From Heracleum sosnowskyi (taxonomy: Eukaryota > Streptophyta > Magnoliopsida > Apiales > Apiaceae), in assembly GCA_030848705.1 (NCBI GenBank), contig CM061244.1:112269111-112333110 (forward strand): a stretch of 64,000 nt of DNA. The letters are read 5' to 3'. The notes beneath the pieces were generated by a model, which was given only the letters and a program-made list of their open reading frames with translations, was not told the DNA's origin and did not search any database. Shown piece after piece: positions 26,247 through 39,434 of this stretch (its first letter is position 1; every line of letters starts with the position of its first letter). The position numbers and the translations under genes were made by a program.

Positions 26247-26781
26247 GAATAGAGGGACAACACGCTGATCAAAATTTACTAACACCTGCTAGTACTACTA
26301 AACACTATCCGCCGCTCATCTTACTCCATCTTTTAAGAAAAACTCAAATCTTGGAAATTTCAGAGAATGGGACAACTGGCTTCTGTTTCTCTTGGAGAAG
26401 CTACTCAAGTGTTTTCACTTGTAAAAAATGACCGCTAGAGATTGACAGGAAGGACAGGGCAGCAGAGATTGAGACAAGCCCAACATGTGACCTGACCAGT
26501 TTTTTTTTTGCTTTCACTGTTTGGTAATGCCATTGTTCTCTTCCCCTGCTACACATCTTTCCACTTCTGTCACCTATACAAACTACCTCCGGATCCTTCG
26601 TATTGTTCAACACAGAAAATATATTGGGCTAATTCTATCTTGGCCCAACCATCATTACCAAGGCCCAACCCACTCACTTTTCAAGTACTATATAAAACAA
26701 AGCAGTAACACACTAACACAGCACATTAAGTAAACAACACTTTCAAGTTTCAACATCACCTCACCTCCCCAAACACAAAAA

Positions 26782-27307
26782 ATGTTCAGATTTGCTTGCC
26801 GCTGTGTAGTTGCTGGAACTCTTGCCGCCGGCAGTCGGAGAAGCCCAACTGCTCCTTCCACTACCCCTCCTCCCATCTCTCTTTACCGACCCTACACCAC
26901 CCCCACTACCCCTCCTTCCATCTCCCTTTACCGACCTTACACCACCTCAACTCCCCCTCCTCCCTTCTCCGGCGAGGTGAATTCCGGCACTAAAATTGAA
27001 CGTGAATCTATCCATGACAGAGTTGTTAGAGCTCTTTCTGAGTTTGAGCAGGTAGTTATTATGTTATATGCTTGTATGTATTTGTTTATGTGATTTAGTT
27101 ATGTGTTTTATTTATGTTTTTTTTTGTTTTTAATCTTTCAAGAGCCGAAATTGAAAAGCATTCTTTGTCTTTGCCACTGTTTTGGGTGTGGCAAGTGTGT
27201 TGTGGATGGTTGGTTCGTCTATGAAAAAAATTATTGATATTTTTGCCGGCAAGAATACGGAGCAACGGATGGGCAAGCTCGAAAATATTGCGGAAAATTT
27301 AGAATAG
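26782..27307 (+). pseudogene. Unit 23: independent stop in exon 2
   Basis: Exon 2 has CGA, but the next-but-one codon is changed from GGA to TGA (residue 94), which removes the membrane helix by a separate route from the common stop. Confidence 0.62.
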
Positions 27308-27836
27308 AGGGACAACACGCTGATCAGAATTTACTTACACCTGCTAGTACTACTAAACACTATCCGCCGCTCATCTTACTCCATCTTTTAAGAAAAACTC
27401 AAATCTTGGAAATTTCAGAGAATGGGACAACCAGCTTCTGTTTCTCTTGGAGAAGCTACTCAAGTGTTTTCACTTGTAAAAAATGACCGCTAGAGATTGA
27501 CTGGAAGGACAGGGCAGCAGAGATTGAGACAAGCCCAACATGTGACCTGACCAGTTTTTTTTTTGCTTTCACTGTTTGGTAATGCCATTGTTCTCTTCCC
27601 CTGCTACACATCTTTCCACTTCTGTCACCTATACAAACTACCTCCGGATCCTTCGTATTGTTCAACACAGAAAATATATTGGGCTAATTCTATCTTGGCC
27701 CAACCATCATTACCAAGGCCCAACCCACTCACTTTTCAAGTACTATATAAAACAAAGCAGTAACACACTAACACAGCACATTAAGTAAACAACACTTTCA
27801 AGTTTCAACATCACCTCACCTCCCCAAACACAAAAA

Positions 27837-28357
27837 ATGTTCAGATTTGCTTGCCGCTGTGTAGTTGCTGGAACTCTTGCCGCCGGCAGCCGGAGAAGCC
27901 CAACTGCTCCTTCCACTACCCCTCCTCCCATCTCTCTTTACCGACCCTACACCACCCCCACTACCCCTCCTTCCATCTCCCTTTACCGACCTTACACCAC
28001 CTCAACTCCCCCTCCTCCCTTCTCCGGCGAGGTGAATTCCGGCACTAAAATTGAACGTGAATCTATCCATGACAGAGTTGTTAGAGCTCTTTCTGAGTTT
28101 GAGCAGGTAGTTATTATGTTATATGCTTGTATGTATTTGTTTATGTGATTTAGTTATGTGTTATATTTATGTTTTTTTTTTGTTTTTAATCTTTCAAGAG
28201 CCGAAATGGAAAAGCATTCTTTGTCTTTGCCACTGTTTTGGGTGTGGCAAGTGTGTTGTGGATGGTTGGTTCGGCTATGAAAAAAATTATTGATATTTTT
28301 GCCGGCAAGAATACGGAGCAACGGATGGGCAAGCTCGAAAATATTGCGGAAAATTGA
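27837..28357 (+). CDS. Unit 24: reference open truncated copy (142 residues)
   Basis: This copy is closest to the array consensus. Exon 1 (27837-28106) encodes residues 1-90. Residues 1-22 have several Arg, Ala and Ser and no acidic residue, as in mitochondrial or plastid presequences. Residues 32-46 and 47-61 are an imperfect 15-residue duplication with the core ISLYRPYTT. Residues 63-90 are charged. The intron (28107-28198) starts CAG/GTAGTT and ends TTTCAAG; phase 0 splicing to AGC CGA AAT gives an uninterrupted frame. Exon 2 (28199-28354) encodes residues 91-142: a hydrophobic helix at 96-117 flanked by Lys118-Lys119, then the start of a charged helix. TGA at 28355-28357 lies exactly at the unit joint. 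An organelle membrane protein fragment is the likely product; the role is unknown. Expression is not shown by sequence. Confidence 0.6.
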
Positions 28358-28892
28358 GAATAGAGGGACAACACGCTGATTAGAATTTACTTACACCTGC
28401 TAGTACTACTAAACACTATCCGCCGCTCATCTTACTCCATCTTTTAAGAAAAACTCAAATCTTGGAAATTTCAGAGAATGGGACAACCGGCTTCTGTTTC
28501 TCTTGGAGAAGCTACTCAAGTGTTTTCACTTGTAAAAAATGACCGCTAGAGATTGACAGGAAGGACAGGGCAGCAGAGATTGAGACAAGCCCAACATGTG
28601 ACCTGACCAGTTTTTTTTTTGCTTTCACTGTTTGGTAATGCCATTGTTCTCTTCCCCTGCTACACATCTTTCCACTTCTGTCACCTATACAAACTACCTC
28701 CGGATCCTTCGTATTGTTCAACACAGAAAATATATTGGGCTAATTCTATCTTGGCCCAACCATCATTACCAAGGCCCAACCCACTCACTTTTCAAGTACT
28801 ATATAAAACAAAGCAGTAACACACTAACACAGCACATTAAGTAAACAACACTTTCAAGTTTCAACATCACCTCACCTCCCCAAACACAAAAA

Positions 28893-29413
28893 ATGTTCAG
28901 ATTTGCTTGCCGCTGTGTAGTTGTTCGAACTCTTGCCGCCGACAGTCGGAGAAGCCCAACTGCTCCTTCCACTACCCCTCCTCCCATCTCTATTTACCGA
29001 CCCTACACCACCCCCACTACCCCTCCTTCCATCTCCCTTTACCGACCTTACACCACCTCAACTCCCCCTCCTCCCTTCTCCGGCGAGGTGAATTCCGGCA
29101 CTAAAATTGAACGTGAATCTATCCATGACAGAGTTGTTAGAGCTCTTTCTGAGTTTGAGCAGGTAGTTATTATGTTATATGCTTGTATGTATTTGTTTAT
29201 GTGATTTAGTTATGTGTTATATTTATGTTTTTTTTTTGTTTTTAATCTTTCAAGAGCCGAAATGGAAAAGCATTCTTTGTCTTTGCCACTGTTTTGGGTG
29301 TGGCAAGTGTGTTGTGGATGGTTGGTTCGGCTATGAAAAAAATTATTGATATTTTTGCCGGTAAGAATACGGAGCAACGGATGGGCAAGCTCGAAAATAT
29401 TGCGGAAAATTGA
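28893..29413 (+). CDS. Unit 25: open truncated copy
   Basis: A11V, G12R, G17D and L34I are in exon 1. G12R adds a positive charge to the presequence and recurs in units 27, 33, 37, 42 and 44-46. Confidence 0.53.
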
Positions 29414-29948
29414 GAATAGAGGGACAACACGCTGATCAGAATTTACTTACACCTGCTAGTACTACTAAACACTATCCGCCGCTCATCTTACTCCATCTTT
29501 TAAGAAAAACTCAAATCTTGGAAATTTCAGAGAATGGGACAACCGGCTTCTGTTTCTCTTGGAGAAGCTACTCAAGTGTTTTCACTTGTAAAAAATGACC
29601 GCTAGAGATTGACAGGAAGGACAGGGCAGCAGAGATTGAGACAAGCCCAACATGTGACCTGACCAGTTTTTTTTTTGCTTTCACTGTTTGGTAATGCCAT
29701 TGTTCTCTTCCCCTGCTACACATCTTTCCACTTCTGTCACCTATACAAACTACCTCCGGATCCTTCGTATTGTTCAACATAGAAAATATATTGGGCTAAT
29801 TCTATCTTGGCCCAACCATCATTACCAAGGCCCAACCCACTCACTTTTCAAGTACTATATAAAACAAAGCAGTAACACACTAACACGGCACATTAAGTAA
29901 ACAACACTTTCAAGTTTCAACATCACCTCACCTCCCCAAACACAAAAA

Positions 29949-30458
29949 ATGTTCAGATTTGCTTGCCGCTGTGTAGTTGCTGGAACTCTTGCCGCCGGCA
30001 GCCGGAGAAGCCCAACTACTCCTTCCACTACCCCTCCTCCCATCTCTCTTTACCGACCCTACACCACCCCCACTACCCCTTCTTCCATCTCCCTTTACCG
30101 ACCTTACACCACCTCAACTCCCCCTCCTCCCTTCTCCGGCGAGGTGAATTCCGGCACTAAAATTGAACGTGAATCTATCCATGACAGAGTTGTTAGAGCT
30201 CTTTCTGAGTTTGAGCAGGTAGTTATTATGTTATATGTTTGTATGTATTTGTTTATGTGATTTAGTTATGTGTTATATTTATGTTTTTAATCTTTCAAGA
30301 GCCGAAATGGAAAAGCATTCTTTGTCTTTGCCACTGTTTTGGGCGTGGCAAGTGTGTTGTGGATGGTTGGCTCGGCTATGAAAAAAATTATTGATATTTT
30401 TGCCGGCAAGAATACGGAGCAACGGATGGGCAAGCTCGAAAATATTGCGGAAAATTGA
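29949..30458 (+). CDS. Unit 26: open truncated copy with shortened intron
   Basis: The intron lacks about 11 bases of the T-rich tract before the acceptor, leaving about 81 nt. A24T and P45S are in exon 1. Exon 2 is open. Confidence 0.53.
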
Positions 30459-30993
30459 GAATAGAGGGACAACACGTTGATCAGAATTTACTTACACCTG
30501 CTTGTACTACTAAACACTATCCGCCGCTCATCTTACTCCATCTTTTAAGAAAAACTCAAATCCTGGAAATTTCAGAGAATGGGACAACCGGCTCCTGTTT
30601 CTCTTGGAGAAGCTACTCAAGTGTTTTCACTTGTAAAAAATGACCGCTAGAGATTGACAGGAAGGACAGGGCAGCAGAGATTGAGACAAGCCCAACATGT
30701 GACCTGACCAGTTTTTTTTTTGCTTTCACTGTTTGGTAATGCCATTGTTCTCTTCCCCTGCTACACATCTTTCCACTTCTGTCACCTATACAAACTACCT
30801 CCGGATCCTTCGTATTGTTCAACACAGAAAATATATTGGGCTAATTCTATCTTGGCCCAACCATCATTACCAAGGCCCAACCCACTCACTTTTCAAGTAC
30901 TATATAAAACAAAGCAGTAACACACTAACACGGCACATTAAGTAAACAACACTTTCAAGTTTCAACATCACCTCACCTCCCCAAACACAAAAA

Positions 30994-31514
30994 ATGTTCA
31001 GATTTGCTTGCCGCTGTGTAGTTGTTCGAACTCTTGCCGCCGGCAACCGGAGAAGCCCAACTGCTCCTTCCACTACCCCTCCTCCCATCTCTCTTTACCG
31101 ACCCTACACCACCCCCACTACCCCTCCTTCCATCTCCCTTTACCGACCTTACACCACCTCAACTCCCCCTCCTCCCTTCTCCGGCGAGGTGAATTCCGGC
31201 ACTAAAATGGAACGTGAATCTATCCATGACAGAGTTGTTAGAGCTCTTTCTGAGTTTGAGCAGGTAGTTATTATGTTATATGCTTGTATGTATTTGTTTA
31301 TGTGATTTAGTTATGTGTTATATTTATGTTTTTTTTTTGTTTTTAATCTTTCAAGAGCCGAAATGGAAAAGCATTCTTTGTCTTTGCCACTGTTTTGGGT
31401 GTGGCAAGTGTGTTGTGGATGGTTGGTTCGGCTATGAAAAAAATTATTGATATTTTTGCCGGCAAGAATACGGAGCAACGGATGGGCAAGCTCGAAAATA
31501 TTGCGGAAAATTGA
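30994..31514 (+). CDS. Unit 27: open truncated copy
   Basis: A11V, G12R and S18N are present, with Met72. Exon 2 is open. Confidence 0.53.
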
Positions 31515-32049
31515 GAATAGAGGGACAACACGCTGATCAGAATTTACTTACACCTGCTAGTACTACTAAACACTATCCGCCGCTCATCTTACTCCATCTT
31601 TTAAGAAAAACTCAAATCTTGGAAATTTCAGAGAATGGGACAACCGGCTTCTGTTTCTCTTGGAGAAGCTACTCAAGTGTTTTCACTTGTAAAAAATGAC
31701 CGCTAGAGATTGACTGGAAGGACAGGGCAGCAGAGATTGAGACAAGCCCAACATGTGACCTGAGCAGTTTTTTTTTTGCCTTCACTGTTTGGTAATGCCA
31801 TTGTTCTCTTCCCCTGCTACACATCTTTCCACTTCTGTCACCTATACAAACTACCTCCAGATCCTTCGTATTGTTCAACATAGAAAATATATTGGTCTAA
31901 TTCTATCTTGGCCCAACCATCATTACCAAGGCCCAACCCACTCACTTTTCAAGTACTATATAAAACAAAGCAGTAACACACTAACACGGCACATTAAGTA
32001 AACAACACTTTCAAGTTTCAACATCACCTCACCTCCCCAAACACAAAAA

Positions 32050-32568
32050 ATGTTCAGATTTGCTTGCCGCTGTGTAGTTGCTGGAACTCTTGCCGCCGGC
32101 AGCCGGAGAAGCCCAACTGCTCCTTCCACTACCCCTCCTCCCATCTCTCTTTACCGACCCTACACCACCCCCACTACCCCTCCTTCCATCTCCCTTTACC
32201 GACCTTACACCACCTCAACTCCCCCTCCTCCCTTCTCCGGCGAGGTGAATTCCACACTAAAATGGAACGTGAATCTATCCATGACAGAGTTGTTAGAGCT
32301 CTTTCTGAGTTTGAGCAGGTAGTTATTATGTTATATGCTTGTATGTATTTGTTTATGTGATTTAGTTATGTGTTATATTTATGTTTTTTCTTGTTTTTAA
32401 TCTTTCAAGAGCTGAAATGGAAAAGCATTCTTTGTCTTTGCCACTGTTTTGGGCGTGGCAAGTGTGTTATGGATGGTTGGTTCGGCTATGAAAAAAATTA
32501 TTGATATTTTTGCCGGCAAGAATATGGAGCAACGGATGGGCAAGCTCGAAAATATTGCGGAAAATTGA
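32050..32568 (+). pseudogene. Unit 28: exon 1 frameshift and exon 2 TGA
   Basis: One base is lost at the same place as in units 12 and 15, but the sequence left is CCACAC, so it arose or changed separately. Exon 2 has TGA and T129M. Its promoter has lost the first site II element. Confidence 0.64.
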
Positions 32569-33104
32569 CAATAGAGGGACAACACGCTGATCAGAATTTA
32601 CTTACACCTGCTAGTACTACTAAACACTATCCGCCGCTCATCTTACTCCATCTTTTAAGAAAAACTCAAATCTTGGAAATTTCAGAGAATGGGACAACCG
32701 GCTTCTGTTTCTCTTGGAGAAGCTACTCAAGTGTTTTCACTTGTAAAAAATGACCGCTAGAGATTGACAGGAAGGACAGGGCAGCAGAGATTGAGACAAG
32801 CCCAACATGTGACCTGACCAGTTTTTTTTTTTGCTTTCACTGTTTGGTAATGCCATTGTTCTCTTCCCCTGCTACACATCTTTCCACTTCTGTCACCTAT
32901 ACAAACTACCTCCGGATCCTTCGTATTGTTCAACACAGAAAATATATTGGGCTAATTCTATCTTGGCCCAACCATCATTACCAAGGCCCAACCCACTCAC
33001 TTTTCAAGTACTATATAAAACAAAGCAGTAACACAATAACACAGCACATTAAGTAAACAACACTTTCAAGTTTCAACATCACCTCACCTCCCCAAACACA
33101 AAAA

Positions 33105-33623
33105 ATGTTCAGATTTGTTTGCCGCTGTGTAGTTGCTGGAACTCTTGCCGCCGGCAGCCGGAGAAGCCCAACTACTCCTTCCACTAACCCTCCTCCCATC
33201 TGTCTTTACCGACCCTACACCACCCCCACTACCCCTTCTTCCATCTCCCTTTACCGACCCTACACCACCTCAACTCCCCCTCCTCCCTACTCCGACGAGG
33301 TGAATTCCGGCACTAAAATGGAACGTGAATCTATCCATGACAGAGTTGTTAGAGCTCTTTCTGAGTTTGAGCAGGCAGTTATTATGTTATATGCTTGTAT
33401 GTATTTGTTTATGTGATTTAGTTATGTGTTATATTTATGTTTTTTTTGTTTTTAATCTTTCAAGAGCTGAAATGGAAAAGCATTCTTTGTCTTTGCCACA
33501 GTTTTGGGTGTGGCAAGTGTGTTGTGGATGGTTGGTTCAGCTATGAAAAAAATTATTGATATTTTTGCCGGCAAGAATACGGAGCAACGGATGGGCAAGC
33601 TCGAAAATATTGCGGAAAATTGA
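33105..33623 (+). pseudogene. Unit 29: exon 2 TGA and GC donor
   Basis: This is one of the most diverged units: A5V, A24T, T28N, S33C, P45S, F62Y and G64D. The intron donor is GC in place of GT (CAG/GCAGTT). The exon 2 TGA is present. Confidence 0.64.
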
Positions 33624-34158
33624 GAATAGAGGGACAACACGCTGATCAGAATTTACTTACACCTGCTAGTACTACTAAACACTATCCGCCGCTCATCTTA
33701 CTCCATCTTTTAAGAAAAACTCAAATCTTGGAAATTTCAGAGAATGGGACAACCGGCTTCTGTTTCTCTTGGAGAAGCTACTCAAGTGTTTTCACTTGTA
33801 AAAAATGACCGCTAGAGATTGACAGGAAGGACAGGGCAGCAGAGATTGAGACAAGCCCAACATGTGACCTGACCAGTTTTTTTTTTGCTTTCACTGTTTG
33901 GTAATGCCATTGTTCTCTTCCCCTGATACACATCTTTCCACTTCTGTCACCTATACAAACTACCTCCGGATCCTTCGTATTGTTCAACACAGAAAATATA
34001 TTGGGCTAATTCTATCTTGGCCCAACCATCATTACCAAGGCCCAACCCACTCACTTTTCAAGTACTATATAAAACAAAGCAGTAACACACTAACACAGCA
34101 CATTAAGTAAACAACACTTTCAAGTTTCAACATCACCTCACCTCCCCAAACACAAAAA

Positions 34159-34678
34159 ATGTTCAGATTTGCTTGCCGCTGTGTAGTTGCTGGAACTCTT
34201 GCCGCCGGCAGCGGGAGAAGCCCAACTGCTCCTTCCACTACCCCTCCTCCCATCTCTCTTTACCGACCCTACACCACCCCCACTACCCCTCCTTCCATCT
34301 CCCTTTACCGACCTTACACCACCTCAACTCCCCCTCCTCCCTTCTCCGGCGAGGTGAATTCCGGCACTAAAATGGAACGTGAATCTATCCATGACAGAGT
34401 TGTTAGAGCTCTTTCTGAGTTTGAGCAGGTAGTTATTATGTTATATGCTTGTATGTATTTGTTTATGTGATTTAGTTATGTGTTATATTTATGTTTTTTT
34501 TTGTTTTTAATCTTTCAAGAGCTGAAATGGAAAAGCATTCTTTGTCTTTGCCACTGTTTTGGGTGTGGCAAGTGTGTTGTGGATGGTTGGTTCGGCTATG
34601 AAAAAAATTATTGATATTTTTGCCGGCAAGAATACGGAGCAACGGATGGGCAAGCTCGAAAATATTGCGGAAAATTGA
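34159..34678 (+). pseudogene. Unit 30: truncated copy with exon 2 TGA
   Basis: R19G is present in exon 1 and the exon 2 TGA closes the frame. It is the first unit of the 4,221-bp duplicated block; its partner is unit 34. Confidence 0.62.
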
Positions 34679-35213
34679 GAATAGAGGGACAACACGCTGA
34701 TCAGAATTTAATTACACCTGCTAGTACTACTAAACACTATCCGCCGCTCATCTTACTCCATCTTTTAAGAAAAACTCAAATCTTGGAAATTTCAGAGAAT
34801 GGGACAACCGGCTTCTGTTTCTCTTGGAGAAGCTACTCAAGTGTTTTCACTTGTAAAAAATGACCGCTAGAGATTGACAGGAAGGACAGGGCAGCAGAGA
34901 TTGAGACAAGCCCAACATGTGACCTGACCAGTTTTTTTTTTGCTTTCACTGTTTGGTAATGCCATTGTTCTCTTCCCCTGCTACACATCTTTCCACTTCT
35001 GTCACCTATACAAACTACCTCCGGATCCTTCGTATTGTTCAACACAGAAAATATATTGGGCTAATTCTATCTTGGCCCAACCATCATTACCAAGGCCCAA
35101 CCCACTCACTTTTCAAGTACTATATAAAACAAAGCAGTAACACACTAACACGGCACATTAAGTAAACAACACTTTCAAGTTTCAACATCACCTCACCTCC
35201 CCAAACACAAAAA

Positions 35214-35733
35214 ATGTTCAGATTTGCTTGCCGCTGTGTAGTTGCTGGAACTCTTGCCGCCGGCAGCCGGAGAAGCCCAACTGCTCCTTCCACTACCCCT
35301 CCTCCCATCTCTCTTTACCGACCCTATACCACCCCCACTACCCCTCCTTCCATCTCCCTTTACCGACCTTACACCACCTCAACTCCCCCTCCTCCCTTCT
35401 CCGACGAGGTGAATTCCGGCACTAAAATGGAACGTGAATCTATCCATGACAGAGTTTTTAGAGCTCTTTCTGAGTTTGAGCAGGTAGTTATTATGTTATA
35501 TGCTTGTATGTATTTGTTTATGTGATTTAGTTATGTGTTATATTTATGTTTTTTTTTGTTTTTAATCTTTCAAGAGACGAAATGGAAAAGCATTATTTGT
35601 CTTTGCCACTGTTTTGAGTGTGGCAAGTGTGTTGTGGATGGTTGGTTCGTCTATGAAAAAAATTATTGATATTTTTGCCGGCAAGAATACGGAGCAACGG
35701 ATGGGCAAGCTCGGAAATATTGCGGAAAATTGA
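35214..35733 (+). CDS. Unit 31: open but diverged truncated copy
   Basis: G64D and V82F are in exon 1; S91R, F97L, G105S, A116S and E137G are in exon 2. The frame is open. Confidence 0.52.
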
Positions 35734-36269
35734 GAATAGAGGGACAACACGCTGATCAGAATTTACTTACACCTGCTAGTACTACTAAACACTATCCGCC
35801 GCTCATCTTACTCCATCTTTTAAGAAAAACTCAAATCTTGGAAATTTCAGAGAATGGGACAACCGGCTTCTGTTTCTCTTGGAGAAGCTACTCAAGTGTT
35901 TTCACTTGTAAAAAATGACCGCTAGAGATTGACAGGAAGGACAGGGCAGCAGAGATTGAGACAAGCCCAACATGTGACCTGACCAGTTTTTTTTTTTGCT
36001 TTCACTGTTTGGTAATGCCATTGTTCTCTTCCCCTGCTACACATCTTTCCACTTCTGTCACCTATACAAACTACCTCCGGATCCTTCCTATTGTTCAACA
36101 CAGAAAATATATTGGGCTAATTCTATCTTGGCCCAACCATCATTACCAAGGCCCAACCCACTCACTTTTCAAGTACTATATAAAACAAAGCAGTAACACA
36201 CTAACACGGCACATTAAGTAAACAACACTTTCAAGTTTCAACATCACCTCACCTCCCCAAACACAAAAA

Positions 36270-36789
36270 ATGTTCAGATTTGCTTGCCGCTGTGTAGTTG
36301 CTGGAACTCTTGCCGCCGGCAGCCGGAGAAGCCCAACTGCTCCTTCCACTACCCCTCCTCCCATCTCTCTTTACCGACCCTACACCACCCCCACTACCCC
36401 TCCTTCCATCTCCCTTTACCGACCTTACACCACCTCAACTCCCCCTCCTCCCTTCTCCGACGAGGTGAATTCCGGCACTAAAATGGAACGTGAATCTATC
36501 CATGACAGAGTTTTTAGAGCTCTTTCTGAGTTTGAGCAGGTAGTTATTATGTTATATGCTTGTATGTATTTGTTTATGTGATTTAGTTATGTGTTATATT
36601 TATGTTTTTTTTTGTTTTTAATCTTTCAAGAGACGAAATGGAAAAGCATTCTTTGTCTTTGCCACTGTTTTGAGTGTGGCAAGTGTGTTGTGGATGGTTG
36701 GTTCGTCTATGAAAAAAATTATTGATATTTTTGCCGGCAAGAATACGGAGCAACGGATGGGCAAGCTCGGAAATATTGCGGAAAATTGA
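36270..36789 (+). CDS. Unit 32: open but diverged truncated copy
   Basis: It shares G64D, V82F, S91R, G105S, A116S and E137G with unit 31, but keeps Phe97. Confidence 0.52.
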
Positions 36790-37324
36790 GAATAGAGGGA
36801 CAACACGCTGATCAGAATTTACTTACACCTGCTAGTACTACTAAACACTATCCGCCGCTCATCTTACTCCATCTTTTAAGAAAAACTCAAATCTTGGAAA
36901 TTTCAGAGAATGGGACAACCGGCTTCTGTTTCTCTTGGAGAAGCTACTCAAGTGTTTTCACTTGTAAAAAATGACCGCTAGAGATTGACAGGAAGGACAG
37001 GGCAGCAGAGATTGAGACAAGCCCAACATGTGACCTGACCAGTTTTTTTTTTGCTTTCACTGTTTGGTAATGCCATTGTTCTCTTCCCCTGCTACACATC
37101 TTTCCACTTCTGTCACCTATACAAACTACCTCCGGATCCTTCCTATTGTTCAACACAGAAAATATATTGGGCTAATTCTATCTTGGCCCAACCATCATTA
37201 CCAAGGCCCAACCCACTCACTTTTCAAGTACTATATAAAACAAAGCAGTAACACACTAACACGGCACATTAAGTAAACAACACTTTCAAGTTTCAACATC
37301 ACCTCACCTCCCCAAACACAAAAA

Positions 37325-37844
37325 ATGTTCAGATTTGCTTACCGCTGTGTAGTTGTTCGAACTCTTGCCGCCGGCAGCCGGAGAAGCCCAACTGCTCCTT
37401 CCACTACCCCTCCTCCCATCTCTCTTTACCGACCCTACACCACCCCCACTACCCCTCCTTCCATCTCCCTTTACCGACCTTACACCACCTCAACTCCCCC
37501 TCCTCCCTTCTCCGGCGAGGTGAATTCCGGCACTAAAATGGAACGTGAATCTATCCATGACAGAGTTGTTAGAGCTCTTTCTGAGTTTGAGCAGGTAGTT
37601 ATTATGTTATATGCTTGTATGTATTTGTTTATGTGATTTAGTTATGTGTTATATTTATGTTTTTTTTTGTTTTTAATCTTTCAAGAGCCGAAATGGAAAA
37701 GCATTCTTTGTCTTTGCCACTGTTTTGGGTGTGGCAAGTGTGTTGTGGATGGTTGGTTCGGCTATGAAAAAAATTATTGATATTTTTGCCGGCAAGAATA
37801 CGGAGCAACGGATGGGCAAGCTCGAAAATATTGCGGAAAATTGA
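37325..37844 (+). CDS. Unit 33: open truncated copy
   Basis: C6Y, A11V and G12R are present. Exon 2 matches the consensus. Confidence 0.53.
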
Positions 37845-38379
37845 GAATAGAGGGACAACACGCTGATCAGAATTTACTTACACCTGCTAGTACTACTAAA
37901 CACTATCCGCCGCTCATCTTACTCCATCTTTTAAGAAAAACTCAAATCTTGGAAATTTCAGAGAATGGGACAACCGGCTTCTGTTTCTCTTGGAGAAGCT
38001 ACTCAAGTGTTTTCACTTGTAAAAAATGACCGCTAGAGATTGACAGGAAGGACAGGGCAGCAGAGATTGAGACAAGCCCAACATGTGACCTGACCAGTTT
38101 TTTTTTTGCTTTCACTGTTTGGTAATGCCATTGTTCTCTTCCCCTGATACACATCTTTCCACTTCTGTCACCTATACAAACTACCTCCGGATCCTTCGTA
38201 TTGTTCAACACAGAAAATATATTGGGCTAATTCTATCTTGGCCCAACCATCATTACCAAGGCCCAACCCACTCACTTTTCAAGTACTATATAAAACAAAG
38301 CAGTAACACACTAACACAGCACATTAAGTAAACAACACTTTCAAGTTTCAACATCACCTCACCTCCCCAAACACAAAAA

Positions 38380-38899
38380 ATGTTCAGATTTGCTTGCCGC
38401 TGTGTAGTTGCTGGAACTCTTGCCGCCGGCAGCGGGAGAAGCCCAACTGCTCCTTCCACTACCCCTCCTCCCATCTCTCTTTACCGACCCTACACCACCC
38501 CCACTACCCCTCCTTCCATCTCCCTTTACCGACCTTACACCACCTCAACTCCCCCTCCTCCCTTCTCCGGCGAGGTGAATTCCGGCACTAAAATGGAACG
38601 TGAATCTATCCATGACAGAGTTGTTAGAGCTCTTTCTGAGTTTGAGCAGGTAGTTATTATGTTATATGCTTGTATGTATTTGTTTATGTGATTTAGTTAT
38701 GTGTTATATTTATGTTTTTTTTTGTTTTTAATCTTTCAAGAGCTGAAATGGAAAAGCATTCTTTGTCTTTGCCACTGTTTTGGGTGTGGCAAGTGTGTTG
38801 TGGATGGTTGGTTCGGCTATGAAAAAAATTATTGATATTTTTGCCGGCAAGAATACGGAGCAACGGATGGGCAAGCTCGAAAATATTGCGGAAAATTGA
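38380..38899 (+). pseudogene. Unit 34: truncated copy with exon 2 TGA
   Basis: It is the partner of unit 30, with the same R19G, TGA and CCCCTGATAC promoter change. Confidence 0.62.
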
Positions 38900-39434
38900 G
38901 AATAGAGGGACAACACGCTGATCAGAATTTAATTACACCTGCTAGTACTACTAAACACTATCCGCCGCTCATCTTACTCCATCTTTTAAGAAAAACTCAA
39001 ATCTTGGAAATTTCAGAGAATGGGACAACCGGCTTCTGTTTCTCTTGGAGAAGCTACTCAAGTGTTTTCACTTGTAAAAAATGACCGCTAGAGATTGACA
39101 GGAAGGACAGGGCAGCAGAGATTGAGACAAGCCCAACATGTGACCTGACCAGTTTTTTTTTTGCTTTCACTGTTTGGTAATGCCATTGTTCTCTTCCCCT
39201 GCTACACATCTTTCCACTTCTGTCACCTATACAAACTACCTCCGGATCCTTCGTATTGTTCAACACAGAAAATATATTGGGCTAATTCTATCTTGGCCCA
39301 ACCATCATTACCAAGGCCCAACCCACTCACTTTTCAAGTACTATATAAAACAAAGCAGTAACACACTAACACGGCACATTAAGTAAACAACACTTTCAAG
39401 TTTCAACATCACCTCACCTCCCCAAACACAAAAA

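Larger units (their letters stand above)
23091..27298 (+). repeat. Two-unit duplication (units 20-21 and 22-23)
   Basis: Two adjacent 2,104-bp blocks share the 7-bp deletion, GAAATCC, GATCAAAAT, the AGT CGG codon pair and GGGACAACTGG. They differ at a handful of bases, including the stop at residue 94 in unit 23, E73D and one base near 25472. Confidence 0.7.
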
